From Halobacteriales archaeon SW_5_70_135 (GTDB lineage: Archaea > Halobacteriota > Halobacteria > Halobacteriales > SW-7-71-33), in contig PXSK01000026.1 in NCBI GenBank assembly GCA_003022865.1, forward strand, positions 1-39,477: DNA of 39,477 nt, given 5' to 3'. The notes below the pieces were generated by a model that was not told the origin of the DNA, searched no databases, and was given only the letters and a program-made list of their open reading frames with translations. Positions 1-8,692 of this stretch are shown in pieces (within the stretch, counting starts at the first letter, position 1; each line of letters opens with the position of its first letter). Both the position numbers and the translations under genes were made by a program.

Positions 1-1173
1 CTGGACGAGACGGGGATCGCGCCCGAGGACGTCGAGGGCGTCGAGGACGTCCGCGAGCTCCCGTTCACCACGAAGGAGGACTTCCGCGAGCAGTATCCGG
101 ACGGCCTGTTCGCCGTCGACGACGCCGACGTACGGCGGGTCCACGCCTCCTCCGGCACGACCGGGAAGCCGAAGGTCGTCGCCTACACCGACGACGACCT
201 GGGAGTGTGGTACGACGCGATGGCCCGCTCGCTGGCGGCGGCGGGCGTCGAACCGGGTGACACCTTCCAGAACGCCTACGGCTACGGCCTGTTCACCGGC
301 GGGCTCGGCTTCCACGACGGCATCGAGGAACTCGGGGCGACGGTCGTCCCCACCGGCGGCGGCGACACCGCGAAGCAGCTGGAGATGCTGCAGGACCTCG
401 AGAGCGACGCGATGGGCTGTACGCCCTCGTACTGTCTGTACCTCGCGGAGTTCGCCGAGGAGCGCGGCCTCGATCCGCACGAACTGCCGCTGGACACGGT
501 GGTCATCGGCGCCGAGCCGTTCACCGACCCGATGCGGGAGGCGATCGAGGACGCCCTCGGCGTTGACGCCGTCGACATCTACGGGCTCAGCGAGATCATC
601 GGCCCCGGCGTCTCCGTGGAGTGCGTCGAGGCCCAAGAGGGGCTGCACGTCTGGGAGGACCACTTCTACCCCGAGGTGGTCGACCCCGAGACCGGCGAGG
701 TGTTGCCGCCCGGCGAGGAGGGCGAGTTGGTGCTGACGACACTCACGAAGGAGGCGCTGCCGGTGCTGCGCTACCGCACCGGCGACATCACCCGACTGTA
801 CGAGGCGCCCTGCGAGTGTGGCCGCACCTGCCGGCGGATGGACAACGTCACCGGCCGCACCGACGACCTGCTGATCGTCCGCGGCGTGAACGTCTACGCC
901 TCCCAGATCGAGGACACGATCGTCGGTATGAACGGCGTCGCGCCACACTACCGCATCGACCTGCGCCGCGAGAACAACCTCGACCGCGTCCGGATCACGG
1001 CCGAACACACCGAGGCGTACGACGGCACGACCGACGAGCTCGCCGACCGCGTGCGCGAGCGCCTCGAGGAGGTCCTCGCCGTCACGCCCGACGAGGTGAC
1101 CGTGCTCGGACCCGGCGGCGTCGAGCGCAACGAAACTGGAAAAGTCCAGCGCGTGTTCGACCACCGCGACTGA
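1..1173 (+). CDS. paaK: Phenylacetate-CoA ligase-like AMP-forming synthetase (5' end outside window)
   Basis: The frame is open from the first base, so only the last 390 residues are present. The ATP-binding P-loop SSGTTGKPK lies at residues 50-58 of this fragment, followed by family sequence (IYGLSEIIGPG, TGRTDDLLIVRGVNVY) and a C-terminal domain with VERNETGKVQRV. PaaK-type enzymes convert aryl or other carboxylates, ATP and CoA to acyl-CoA, AMP and PPi in the cytoplasm. The Cys-containing stretch CECGRTCRRMDNV is typical of the family. It precedes the oxoacid dehydrogenase E1 genes on the same strand, but a 500-bp gap with its own promoter separates them. The aromatic substrate is inferred from the family; other acids are possible. 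Confidence 0.9.
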   Translation: MDETGIAPEDVEGVEDVRELPFTTKEDFREQYPDGLFAVDDADVRRVHASSGTTGKPKVVAYTDDDLGVWYDAMARSLAAAGVEPGDTFQNAYGYGLFTGGLGFHDGIEELGATVVPTGGGDTAKQLEMLQDLESDAMGCTPSYCLYLAEFAEERGLDPHELPLDTVVIGAEPFTDPMREAIEDALGVDAVDIYGLSEIIGPGVSVECVEAQEGLHVWEDHFYPEVVDPETGEVLPPGEEGELVLTTLTKEALPVLRYRTGDITRLYEAPCECGRTCRRMDNVTGRTDDLLIVRGVNVYASQIEDTIVGMNGVAPHYRIDLRRENNLDRVRITAEHTEAYDGTTDELADRVRERLEEVLAVTPDEVTVLGPGGVERNETGKVQRVFDHRD

Positions 1174-1330
1174 GCCCGGACGCCCCCGTCGGACCGCCGA
1201 GCCGCCGCCTCCGGCCTGGCCCGCCGGTTCGAGCGACACGCGAGCGGTCGACGGACGACCGGCGGCTGGCGACCGCGCCCCGGGGTGCCGTCGACGGCCG
1301 GTCGCCCGGCGGCCGCGCCCGTTCGGGCAT

Positions 1331-1359
1331 TGTGAACTCGACTCACACAAAGAATATAA
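1331..1359 (+). promoter_or_regulatory. Promoter with TGTGA-N7-TCACA palindrome
   Basis: An inverted repeat TGTGA (1331-1335) and TCACA (1343-1347) sits just upstream of AGAATATAAC (1351-1360), a good archaeal TATA box. Transcription should start near 1380 and read into the E1 operon, leaving either a 49-codon leader frame or a leader of about 295 nt. The palindrome next to the BRE/TATA region could bind a regulator. The regulator is unknown. Confidence 0.5.
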
Positions 1360-1638
1360 CTTCGCCTGTCACAGAACTGACTATGAGCGAGGTCGGTCGG
1401 ACCGTCGTCGCGTCCGCGGACGCGAGAGCGACACGAGTCGGACCGGCACGACCGTTCCTCCTACGGACGACACCGCGCCCGGTACGGGGACCGCTCTTCG
1501 ACACCCCCGACACCGGGACGGTGACCCCGTGACGGCAGCCGGGTGATCGCCCGGTCGTCGTCCGGACGAACCCGTCCCGTCGGCTCGAACTCGCACCGTC
1601 ACTGCCACTGCCACCGCCACCGACCCCGGTCGACACAC

Positions 1639-1674
1639 CGACACTGACACCGACACAGACACAGACATCGACAC
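1639..1674 (+). repeat. Six-unit NGACAC hexamer array
   Basis: Six consecutive 6-bp units (CGACAC, TGACAC, CGACAC, AGACAC, AGACAT, CGACAC) end exactly at the ATG of E1-alpha, where a ribosome binding site would normally be. Similar arrays occur at 16598-16632 (opposite strand sense) and 21863-21892. Confidence 0.8.
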
Positions 1675-2832
1675 ATGAGCACGACCAGACGGACGCCGGA
1701 CGCCGCCGACGCCGACCACAGGTATCGCTATCTCGACGAGAGCGGCCACCTCGTCGAGGACCCGCCCGCGGTCACCGAGACGACGCTGCTCGAACTGTAC
1801 GAATCGCTGCGGTTCGCCCGCGCCTTCGACGAGCGGGCGAAGAGTCTGCAGCGCCAGGGTCGCATCGCCACGTACGCGCCGATGGCCGGCCAGGCGGGCG
1901 CCCAGGTCGCCGCCGCCCTGGCGATGGACGACGAGGACTGGCTCTACCCCACGTACAGAGACAACGCCGCGAAGTTCGCCCGCGGCGTCGACCCCGCGGA
2001 CGTGCTCGCGCTGCTTGCTGGCCACGAGGGCGACGGCGACGCCGACGCTCGCGTGATGCCCGAGTACATCCCCATCGCCACGCAGCTCCCGCAGGCCGTC
2101 GGCGCCGCCTGGACGGGCCTGTTGCGCTCGGGCGAGCCGGAGTACGCCACGCTGGCGACGCTCGGCGACGGCGCCACCTCGGAGGGTGACTTCCACGAGG
2201 GGCTGAACTTCGCCGGCGTCTTCGACACGCCGACGGTCTTTCTCTGTCAGAACAACGGCTGGGCGATCTCGACGCCGACGGAGCGACAGACCCGCTCGGA
2301 GACGCTCGCCCGGAAGGCCGCCGCTTACGGGGTCGAGGGGGTGCGCGTCGACGGGATGGACCCGCTGGCGACGTACGTGACGGTGCGGCGGGCGGTCCGC
2401 AAGGCAAAGGACGACGTCGCCGCCGTCGCCGACGAGCCCGCCGACCCGGAGGCCGTCGCCGCCGGTCCGTCCGGCGCCACCCGTCCGACGCTAGTTGAGA
2501 CCGTCGTCCGGCGGTTCGGCGCCCACACGACCAGTGACGACCCCTCCCGCTACCGCGAGGAGCCGGACCGTAGCGGCGACCCGCTCCCCCGGTTGGAGAC
2601 GTACCTCCGCGGGCGCGGCCTGCTCGACGACGAGCGCGTCGCCGCCGTCGGCGACCGCGTCGAGACGCGTCTGGAGGCGGCCGTCGAGCGCGCCGAGGCC
2701 CGCGAGACCGACCCGACGGCGGCGTTCGAGCACGTCTACGCGGAGCCGACGCCCGCGGTCGACGACCAGCGCGCCGAGTTGGAGCGGCTCTACGAGGAGT
2801 ACGGCGACCGTGTCGCCGGGGAGCGGCACTGA
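1675..2832 (+). CDS. 2-oxoacid dehydrogenase E1 component, alpha subunit
   Basis: This 385-residue protein is the thiamine-diphosphate-binding alpha subunit of a pyruvate or branched-chain 2-oxoacid dehydrogenase E1. The ThDP motif GDG (residue 164) to NN (193-194) is intact, in the context GDGATSEGDFHEGLNFAG. E1 decarboxylates the 2-oxoacid and transfers the acyl group to lipoyl-E2. The stop overlaps the start of the beta subunit by one base (TGATG), so the two are translationally coupled and should form an alpha2beta2 tetramer. No E2, E3 or lipoate gene follows, so partners must be encoded elsewhere. Substrate is not predictable; haloarchaea carry several such paralogues. Confidence 0.92.
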   Translation: MSTTRRTPDAADADHRYRYLDESGHLVEDPPAVTETTLLELYESLRFARAFDERAKSLQRQGRIATYAPMAGQAGAQVAAALAMDDEDWLYPTYRDNAAKFARGVDPADVLALLAGHEGDGDADARVMPEYIPIATQLPQAVGAAWTGLLRSGEPEYATLATLGDGATSEGDFHEGLNFAGVFDTPTVFLCQNNGWAISTPTERQTRSETLARKAAAYGVEGVRVDGMDPLATYVTVRRAVRKAKDDVAAVADEPADPEAVAAGPSGATRPTLVETVVRRFGAHTTSDDPSRYREEPDRSGDPLPRLETYLRGRGLLDDERVAAVGDRVETRLEAAVERAEARETDPTAAFEHVYAEPTPAVDDQRAELERLYEEYGDRVAGERH

Positions 2833-3896
2833 TGTCCGGGGCCGACGTCGACCCCGACGACCGGGGGTCGGAGGACGTCGGCGAGGCCGCCGAGCGCGCC
2901 CCGACTCACGACCGCGACGACGCCGACGCGGAGGAACTCACGCTCGTCGAGGCGGTGCGGGACGGGCTGGCCGCCGAGATGCTCCGGAACGACCGCGTCG
3001 TCGTCCTCGGCGAGGACGTCGCCGAGAACGGCGGCGTCTTCCGCACCACCGACGGGCTGCTGGAGGCGTTCGGCTCCGACCGCGTGATCGACACGCCGCT
3101 CGCCGAGTCGGGCATCGTCGGCGCCGCGATCGGCCTCGCCACGCACGGGCTGCGGCCGGTCGCCGAGGTTCAGTTCTCCGGCTTCGTCTACCCCGCCTTC
3201 GACCAGCTCGTCAGTCACGCCGCCCGCCTGCGGACCCGCACCCGGGGAGACCTGACCTGTCCGCTCGTGGTGCGGGCGCCGTACGGTGGCGGTATCCGCG
3301 CCCCCGAGCACCACTCCGAGTCGCCGGAGGCCTTCTTCGTCCACCAGCCGGGGCTGAAGGTCGTCGTCCCGTCGACGCCGCGGGACGCGAAGGGCCTGCT
3401 CGCCGGCGCCGTCCGCGACCCGGACCCGGTGATCGTCCTGGAGCCCAAGCGAATGTACCGGGCGACGAACGAGCGCGTCCCCGCCGAACCGTACGCCGTC
3501 GACCTCGGCGAGGCCGCGGTTCGTCGCGAGGGCACCGAGCTGTCGGTGTTCACCTACGGGGCGACCGTCGAGTCGACGCTGATCGCCGCCGACGACCTCG
3601 ACGCCGACGTCGAGGTGGTCGACCTGCGCTCGCTGTCGCCGCTCGACCGGGAGACGATCGCCGCGTCGGTCCGGAAGACCGGCCGTGCGGCCGTAGTGCA
3701 CGAGGCCCCCCGCACCGCCGGCGTCGGCGCGGAGATCGCCGCCACGATCCAGGAGGAAGCGTTGCTGTACCAGGAGGCCCCCGTCGAGCGGATCACGGGC
3801 TTCGACACGCCGGTGCCCCTGGGCGAGGCCGAGGACTACCACATCCCCGCCGCCCTGCGGGTCCGCGAGGGCCTGCGCGAGGCCGTCGAGTTCTAG
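2832..3896 (+). CDS. 2-oxoacid dehydrogenase E1 component, beta subunit
   Basis: This 354-residue transketolase-like beta subunit pairs with the upstream alpha subunit. Typical segments are LGEDVAENGGVF, FRTTDGLLEAFG, DTPLAESGIVGAAIGLA, and a C-terminal half with VVDLRSLSPLDRETI and a VHEAPRTAGVGAEIAA stretch. About 35 acidic residues precede the conserved domain, a haloarchaeal feature. The ATG overlaps the alpha stop codon. The next gene downstream is a decayed gene on the opposite strand, so the operon ends here without E2 or E3. Confidence 0.92.
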   Translation: MSGADVDPDDRGSEDVGEAAERAPTHDRDDADAEELTLVEAVRDGLAAEMLRNDRVVVLGEDVAENGGVFRTTDGLLEAFGSDRVIDTPLAESGIVGAAIGLATHGLRPVAEVQFSGFVYPAFDQLVSHAARLRTRTRGDLTCPLVVRAPYGGGIRAPEHHSESPEAFFVHQPGLKVVVPSTPRDAKGLLAGAVRDPDPVIVLEPKRMYRATNERVPAEPYAVDLGEAAVRREGTELSVFTYGATVESTLIAADDLDADVEVVDLRSLSPLDRETIAASVRKTGRAAVVHEAPRTAGVGAEIAATIQEEALLYQEAPVERITGFDTPVPLGEAEDYHIPAALRVREGLREAVEF

Positions 3897-3926
3897 ACCG
3901 GACTTCTGGCGGGACAGGACCTGGGG

Positions 3927-4824
3927 TCATTCATCGGTATTCTGATAACTCTGCTCGACCGTCAGTGCGAGCTGCCATCGATACGTTTCTCTCTTTCCGT
4001 CTCCCGCTTCTATGTGAAGTGAATCAGTGAAAATATACTCTCCCGTGCTTAGCTGTCCGTCTTCGACGAATCTGGGATTCTGCCAGACTTCCGCTTCGTT
4101 CTCGAACGTATCGCCTACCTGAACAGGTAACGGGTTAAGTGTGAGTGAATGCCCACCAGAATACTCGTCAGGAACCCACACTCCTGCGCTTACTTGTTCG
4201 TACTTGTTTGGCTCAAGTAATATTATTCCTGGTGTTCTTTGTGGGTCGCTCTCCAGGGGATGATTTATAGGGAAGTTATCATTATACCATATTGTACAGT
4301 CTTCGTTTCCCGTCCAGCGAAACTTCGATTCGACGCAGACTGTTTCGTCCGTGGTGATCGTATTGCCAGACAGCGTGAACGACAATTCCATCTCCTCGGA
4401 CGAGGGAGTAACAACCTCTGTTACGCTGACCTCTTTTCTATCTACCATCTGCTCTGACTTGCGTTTTTTGACTGGGAGACTTTGAAATGAATTGGGAATA
4501 TCTGAGCGGGCAGGCTATTAGTCTCGGTGAACATAGTTAATGCATTGTACTTGCCAATTCAAATTTTTATTCCATTTCGTTAGCCCCGTGCTGACGACAC
4601 CCGGAACGTCCGAATACTGGCTCCTGAACTCCCCTAATATTGTCTTTGCTCGGTTTACCTGTTTATACCACGGAAGCGGGAGTATTCATCCATTCTACGA
4701 CCCCGTCTATGTCTCTGATCTTTGGTACCCGAATAGTTCTGATGCTCTCTGCTTTAGCTGTGCTAACAACGGTTCCAGCACCGAGACCTGCTCCCAGTCC
4801 TCTGAGTACCTCACAACGACGAAT
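3927..4824 (-). pseudogene. Decayed secreted-protein gene in an AT-rich island
   Basis: Three pieces can be read along the minus strand. First, from 4824 down to a stop at 4663-4665, a Tat-like signal peptide (IRRCEVLRGLGAGLGAGTVV) whose initiator reads ATT where ATG is expected. Second, in another frame near 4670-4521, a stretch with WYKQVNRAKTILGEFRSQYS and DVPGVVSTGL, ending at TAA TAG (4515-4520). Third, in the same frame as the second piece, SDIPNSFQSLPV leads into a 173-codon open part (ATG at 4448, stop at 3927). The 173-residue part is probably the C-terminal domain, beta-rich by appearance. The region is far more AT-rich than its neighbours. I read it as one foreign gene broken by a frameshift and stops. 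The function is unknown. Confidence 0.7.
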
Positions 4825-4854
4825 TCGAGCAGCGCCCGCAGACGATCGACGTAC

Positions 4855-5613
4855 TCAATCCAACGTCACGCCGAGATGGCGGTCCAGCACCGCACTGTCC
4901 TCCCGCAGCTCGGCGGCGGGGGCCCCGTGGGCGACCTCGCCGTCGTCCATGACGACGACGCGGTCGGCCAGCTCCAGTGCGACGGCGACGTTCTGCTCGA
5001 CGAGCAGCACCGTGACGCCGTCGTCGTTGATCGCCCGGACGGCCTCGACGACGCGGTCGACGACCAGCGGCGCCAGCCCCTCGGTGGGCTCGTCGAGCAG
5101 GAGGAGGTCGGCGCCGGCGGTGAGCGCCCGCCCGACGGCGAGCATTTGCTGTTCGCCGCCGGAGAGGTCGGCGCCGCGGTTGTCGCGGCGGTCGGCGAGG
5201 TTCTCGAACGTCGACAGTACCTCCTCGACCGACCGCTCCAGAGCGTCGCCGGTCGCTCCGCCCGTGGCGCCGGCCTGGAGGTTCTCCTCGACGGTCAGCC
5301 CCGGGAAGACGCGTCGCTCCTCGGGGACGAGCCCGATCCCCAGCTTTGCGGTCTCGGTCGGACCGAGCCCGCCGATCGACCGCCCGCGGTGGCGCACCTC
5401 GCCGCCGCGGGGAGCGATCGCCCCGGTGATCGTCCGTAGCGTCGTCGTCTTGCCGACGCCGTTGCGCCCGACCAGCGCGACGACCTCGCCCTCGCCGACG
5501 TCGAAGCTCACGCCCCGGAGTACCTCGGTTTCCCCGTAGCCCGAGCGGAGGTTCCGCACCGACAGCACCGACTCGTCGTCGCCGTCGTCAGTGTCGGCGT
5601 CGCCGTCGCTCAT
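4855..5613 (-). CDS. livF: Branched-chain amino acid type ABC transporter ATPase, LivF-like
   Basis: This 252-residue ABC ATPase has Walker A GRNGVGKTT (residues 49-57), signature LSGGEQQ (150-156) and Walker B LLLLDEP (170-176). Length and the EERRVFPGLTVEENL segment fit LivF. It powers import by the adjacent permease from the cytoplasmic face. The start ATG overlaps the LivG stop by four bases (ATGA), and it is the last gene of the cluster. Ligand cannot be assigned: this family takes up branched-chain amino acids, amides, urea or aromatic acids. The N-terminal 15 residues are an acidic haloarchaeal extension. Confidence 0.92.
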   Translation of the reverse strand: MSDGDADTDDGDDESVLSVRNLRSGYGETEVLRGVSFDVGEGEVVALVGRNGVGKTTTLRTITGAIAPRGGEVRHRGRSIGGLGPTETAKLGIGLVPEERRVFPGLTVEENLQAGATGGATGDALERSVEEVLSTFENLADRRDNRGADLSGGEQQMLAVGRALTAGADLLLLDEPTEGLAPLVVDRVVEAVRAINDDGVTVLLVEQNVAVALELADRVVVMDDGEVAHGAPAAELREDSAVLDRHLGVTLD

Positions 5614-6419
5614 CCGCGATCACCGCCGAGGTAGGCCCGCTGGACGTCCCCGTCGTCGGCGACGGCCTCGGGCGAGCCGGTCGTCAGCACGCGCCCTCGG
5701 TCGAGGACGGTGATCCGGTCGGAGACCTCGAGCACCAGGTCGACGTCGTGTTCGATGAGCACGAGCGTGCGGTCGGCGAGCACCTCGTCGATCAACTGCA
5801 TGGTGGCGGCGGTCTCCTCGGCGCTCATGCCCGCCGTGGGCTCGTCCAGCAGGACGACGGCGGGGTCGGTCGCCAGCACCAGGCCGATCTCCAGGCGCCG
5901 CCGGTCGCCGTACGCGAGTGCGCCGGCTCTCTCCTCGGTGCGGTCGGCGAGCTCGACTCGTTTCAGGGTCGCCGTCGTGTCGGCGGCGATCGCCTCGAAG
6001 GAGCCCTTCGGCCGGAGGAAGCGGTCGACCCGAGAGATCGAGGCGTCGTGGACCGACTGAGCGGCCAGCCGGACGTTCTCCCGCACCGTGAGCCCCGAAA
6101 AGACGGTCGTGATCTGGAAGGAGCGGCCGAGCCCCCGGCGCACGCGCTCGTGGGGCGCCAGCGCCGTAACGTCCTCGCCGTCGAAGCGCACGCTGCCGCT
6201 GGTCGGCCGCTGTGCGCCAGTGATCAGGTCGAAGAGCGTCGTCTTGCCCGCGCCGTTCGGCCCGATGACCGAGCGGAACTCCCCGCGCTCCACCCGCAGG
6301 TCGACGCCGTCGACGGCGGTCAGCTCGCCGAAGCGTTTCGTCAGCGCCTCCGTCGCGAGCACCGCGTCGCTCTCGCGGTCGGTGCCAGCGCCAGTACCGG
6401 AGGCGTCGTCGGCGCTCAT
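5610..6419 (-). CDS. livG: Branched-chain amino acid type ABC transporter ATPase, LivG-like
   Basis: This 269-residue ATPase has Walker A GPNGAGKT (53-60), a signature written LAYGDRRR (168-175), in the position where LivG proteins usually have an L(S/P)YG motif rather than LSGGQ, and Walker B VVLLDEP (188-194). The FQITTVFSGLTVRENV stretch is typical of LivG. It should form a heterodimer with LivF under the fused LivHM permease. Its ATG overlaps the permease stop by one base, and its stop overlaps the LivF start, so the three genes are translationally coupled. Confidence 0.92.
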   Translation of the reverse strand: MSADDASGTGAGTDRESDAVLATEALTKRFGELTAVDGVDLRVERGEFRSVIGPNGAGKTTLFDLITGAQRPTSGSVRFDGEDVTALAPHERVRRGLGRSFQITTVFSGLTVRENVRLAAQSVHDASISRVDRFLRPKGSFEAIAADTTATLKRVELADRTEERAGALAYGDRRRLEIGLVLATDPAVVLLDEPTAGMSAEETAATMQLIDEVLADRTLVLIEHDVDLVLEVSDRITVLDRGRVLTTGSPEAVADDGDVQRAYLGGDRG

Positions 6420-8566
6420 CAGTCGTCACCCTCCAGTTTCGGCTCCGCGGGCGTCTCGGCGGGGGCGCCGGTCGGGGGGTCGCCGCCGCGCTCGCGGAGT
6501 CTGCGCTGTAGCTCGCCGGGCAGGGAGACGATCCCCCGGGGGAGGAAGACGACGAACAGTACGAACACCAGTCCGAGCAGCGCACGCCACTGCCCGGTGT
6601 AGGTGCTGAGCAGCTCCTGTCCGCCCCGGAAGACGGCGGCGCCGAGTATCGGCCCGTACAGCGTGCCCATCCCGCCGAGCACGGCCATCACGATCACCTC
6701 GCCGGAGTTGATCCAGTGCAGCAGCGACGGGCCGACGCCGACGACCAGTCCGGTGACGGCCTGTAGGCCGCCGGCCAGCGCCGCGAGCGCGCCGCTGAGG
6801 ACGAAGACGCGGCGCTTGTGGGCGACGACGTTGTAGCCGAGAAACTGTGCGCGCGCCTCGCTCTCGCGGATCGCGGTGAGGACGCCCCCGAACGGCGCCT
6901 CGATCACGCGACGGGCGAGCAGGTAGCCGCCCAACACGCCGGCGAGCACGACGAAGTAAAGCAGCCGCACCTCCCGCGCGAGCACGACCGGGCCGGCGGC
7001 GACGCCCTCGACCAGCACCACGTCGCCCACCTCGCCCAGCGAGACGCCGGCGACCGAGTACGACAGCTCGGCGCCGTAGAGGCCGTCGGTGGAGCCGGCC
7101 CACGAGGCGGGCAGCTTGACCACGACCTGACGGAACAGCTCCGCGAAGCCCAGCGTGATCATCGCGAAGTAGACGCCGGCGACTCGGATAGAGAGGTAGC
7201 CGACGACCCAGGCGACGGCGGCGGCGGCGGCGACGCCCGTCAGCAGCGCCAGCGGCAGCGAGTCGGCGTAGCCGAGCGCTCCCAGCCCGGCCGCGAGCGG
7301 CGAGCCGACGGCGGGGACGGCGGCGACGAGGTCAGTCACCCGGCCGTCGGCCGCGAGGACGGTACCGTAGGCGCCGACGCCGTAGAACAACACGTGCCCG
7401 AGCGAGACCAGCCCCGCGTAGCCCATCACCAGGTCGAGACTGACCGCGAACAGCGCCCACACGAGGATTGACACCAGCAGCGAGTAGACGACGAAGCCGT
7501 CGTAGGCGAGCCCGACGCCGAACGGCGCGACGATCAGTAGGGCGACGGCCCCGAGCGCCAGTCGGCGGCGCCAGACCGACCCCAGCGCGCCGCCGCCGCC
7601 GACCAGCAGGTCGCCCTCGCCCTCCGAGGACTGCCACTCGGGGTTGCCGAACAGCCCCCGCGGGCGAAAGAGCAACACGGCGATCATCAGCCCGAAGACG
7701 ACCAGTCCCTCCAGGGCGGGCAACAGTGCCGCCAGCTCGCCGACGACGGGTACCGGCGCGAACACCTCGGCGACGACGCCGCTGCGGGTCAGCGTCTGGA
7801 CGACGCCGACGACGAGCCCGCCGACGACGGCGCCGCGGAACGAGCCCAGCCCGCCCAGCACGACGATGACGAAGGCGGGAATGATGACGGAGTCGCCCAT
7901 CGCCACCTCCAGGCCGTTGCGACCGGCGAGCACGACCCCCGCGAGTCCCGCCAGGGCGGCGCCGAAGGCGAACACGAGCGTGTAGTAGCGGTCGACCTCG
8001 ATGCCGAGGTGACGGACCATCTCGCGGTCCTGGGCGCCGGCCCGCACCACCAGACCGACCCGGGTGTCGTTCAGCGCGTACCACGTGCCCGCGGCCATCA
8101 GGCTGCCGACGGCGATCACGAAGAGACTGTACCGCGGGAAGTCGAAGCCGGCGACCGCGACCTGGCCCTGCAATACGCCCGGCGTGACGGGGTAGGACTT
8201 GTTGCCCGGCCCCCAGACGAACTCGACGACGTCCTTCAGGATGAGCACCAGTCCGAACGTGAGCAGGATGTGGTACAGCGGGTTGCGCCCGTACAGCGGG
8301 CGGATCGTCAGCCGCTCGACGCCCACCCCGACGACGGCGACGGCGGCGGGCGCCAGCAGCAGCGCGACCCAGAAGGCGTTCGGGTCGCCCGCGGCCGTCG
8401 TCACCGAGAAGGCGAAGTACGCCCCCAGCGCGTACAGCTCGCCGTGAGCGAAGTTGATCACGTCCATCACCCCGAAGACGATCGACAGCCCCGCCGCCAG
8501 CAGCACGTAGACGACCCCGATCGTGAGCCCGTTGAGCAGCTGGTCGACCAGCGCCTCGACTACCAT
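6419..8566 (-). CDS. Fused ABC permease LivH-LivM
   Basis: A single 715-residue protein carries both permease subunits usually made from separate genes. Residues 1 to about 310 are LivH-like (INFAHGELYALGAYF; about eight hydrophobic segments). After a short hydrophilic linker (SSEGEGDLLVGGGGALGS) residues from about 335 to 690 are LivM-like (VMGYAGLVSLGHVLFYGVGAYG, ending FLPRGIVSLPGEL). The start at 8566 begins MVVEALVDQLLNGLTIG; a longer frame from 8623 would add 19 hydrophilic residues and is less likely. It makes the transmembrane channel of the importer with LivG, LivF and the upstream binding lipoprotein. No stop or frameshift separates the halves, so this is a true fusion unless the assembly is wrong. 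Confidence 0.9.
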   Translation of the reverse strand: MVVEALVDQLLNGLTIGVVYVLLAAGLSIVFGVMDVINFAHGELYALGAYFAFSVTTAAGDPNAFWVALLLAPAAVAVVGVGVERLTIRPLYGRNPLYHILLTFGLVLILKDVVEFVWGPGNKSYPVTPGVLQGQVAVAGFDFPRYSLFVIAVGSLMAAGTWYALNDTRVGLVVRAGAQDREMVRHLGIEVDRYYTLVFAFGAALAGLAGVVLAGRNGLEVAMGDSVIIPAFVIVVLGGLGSFRGAVVGGLVVGVVQTLTRSGVVAEVFAPVPVVGELAALLPALEGLVVFGLMIAVLLFRPRGLFGNPEWQSSEGEGDLLVGGGGALGSVWRRRLALGAVALLIVAPFGVGLAYDGFVVYSLLVSILVWALFAVSLDLVMGYAGLVSLGHVLFYGVGAYGTVLAADGRVTDLVAAVPAVGSPLAAGLGALGYADSLPLALLTGVAAAAAVAWVVGYLSIRVAGVYFAMITLGFAELFRQVVVKLPASWAGSTDGLYGAELSYSVAGVSLGEVGDVVLVEGVAAGPVVLAREVRLLYFVVLAGVLGGYLLARRVIEAPFGGVLTAIRESEARAQFLGYNVVAHKRRVFVLSGALAALAGGLQAVTGLVVGVGPSLLHWINSGEVIVMAVLGGMGTLYGPILGAAVFRGGQELLSTYTGQWRALLGLVFVLFVVFLPRGIVSLPGELQRRLRERGGDPPTGAPAETPAEPKLEGDD

Positions 8567-8692
8567 CGCTCGCAGACGCGCTCTCCAGGCGCTCGTATCT
8601 TCCGGCGGTCGACCGCCGCCCACGGGGCCGGACTCCCGTCCGTGCTCCGTACCTCTCGAGTGAGGCCGGCAGTCGCCCGACCGTCGGCCGAG

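Larger units (their letters stand above)
1174..1674. other. Intergenic region with promoter and hexamer array
   Basis: This 500-bp gap carries a TATA box and palindrome near 1331-1359 and a GACAC hexamer array abutting the next start codon. A 49-codon frame from ATG at 1383 to the stop ending at 1532 begins about 28 bp after the TATA box, where a leaderless start would lie. Its product is Arg/Thr/Pro-rich with no recognisable motif, so it may be a leader peptide or chance. No other gene was seen. Confidence 0.5.

Noticed and set aside
2495-4030. A 511-codon plus-strand frame overlapping both E1 genes
   Set aside because: Arg/Pro/Ala-rich product in another frame of genuine E1 coding sequence; no protein-like pattern.
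4540-5539. Two overlapping 299-codon plus-strand frames starting in the AT-rich island
   Set aside because: They run antisense through LivF and have no domain; the minus strand explains both the relic and the ATPase.
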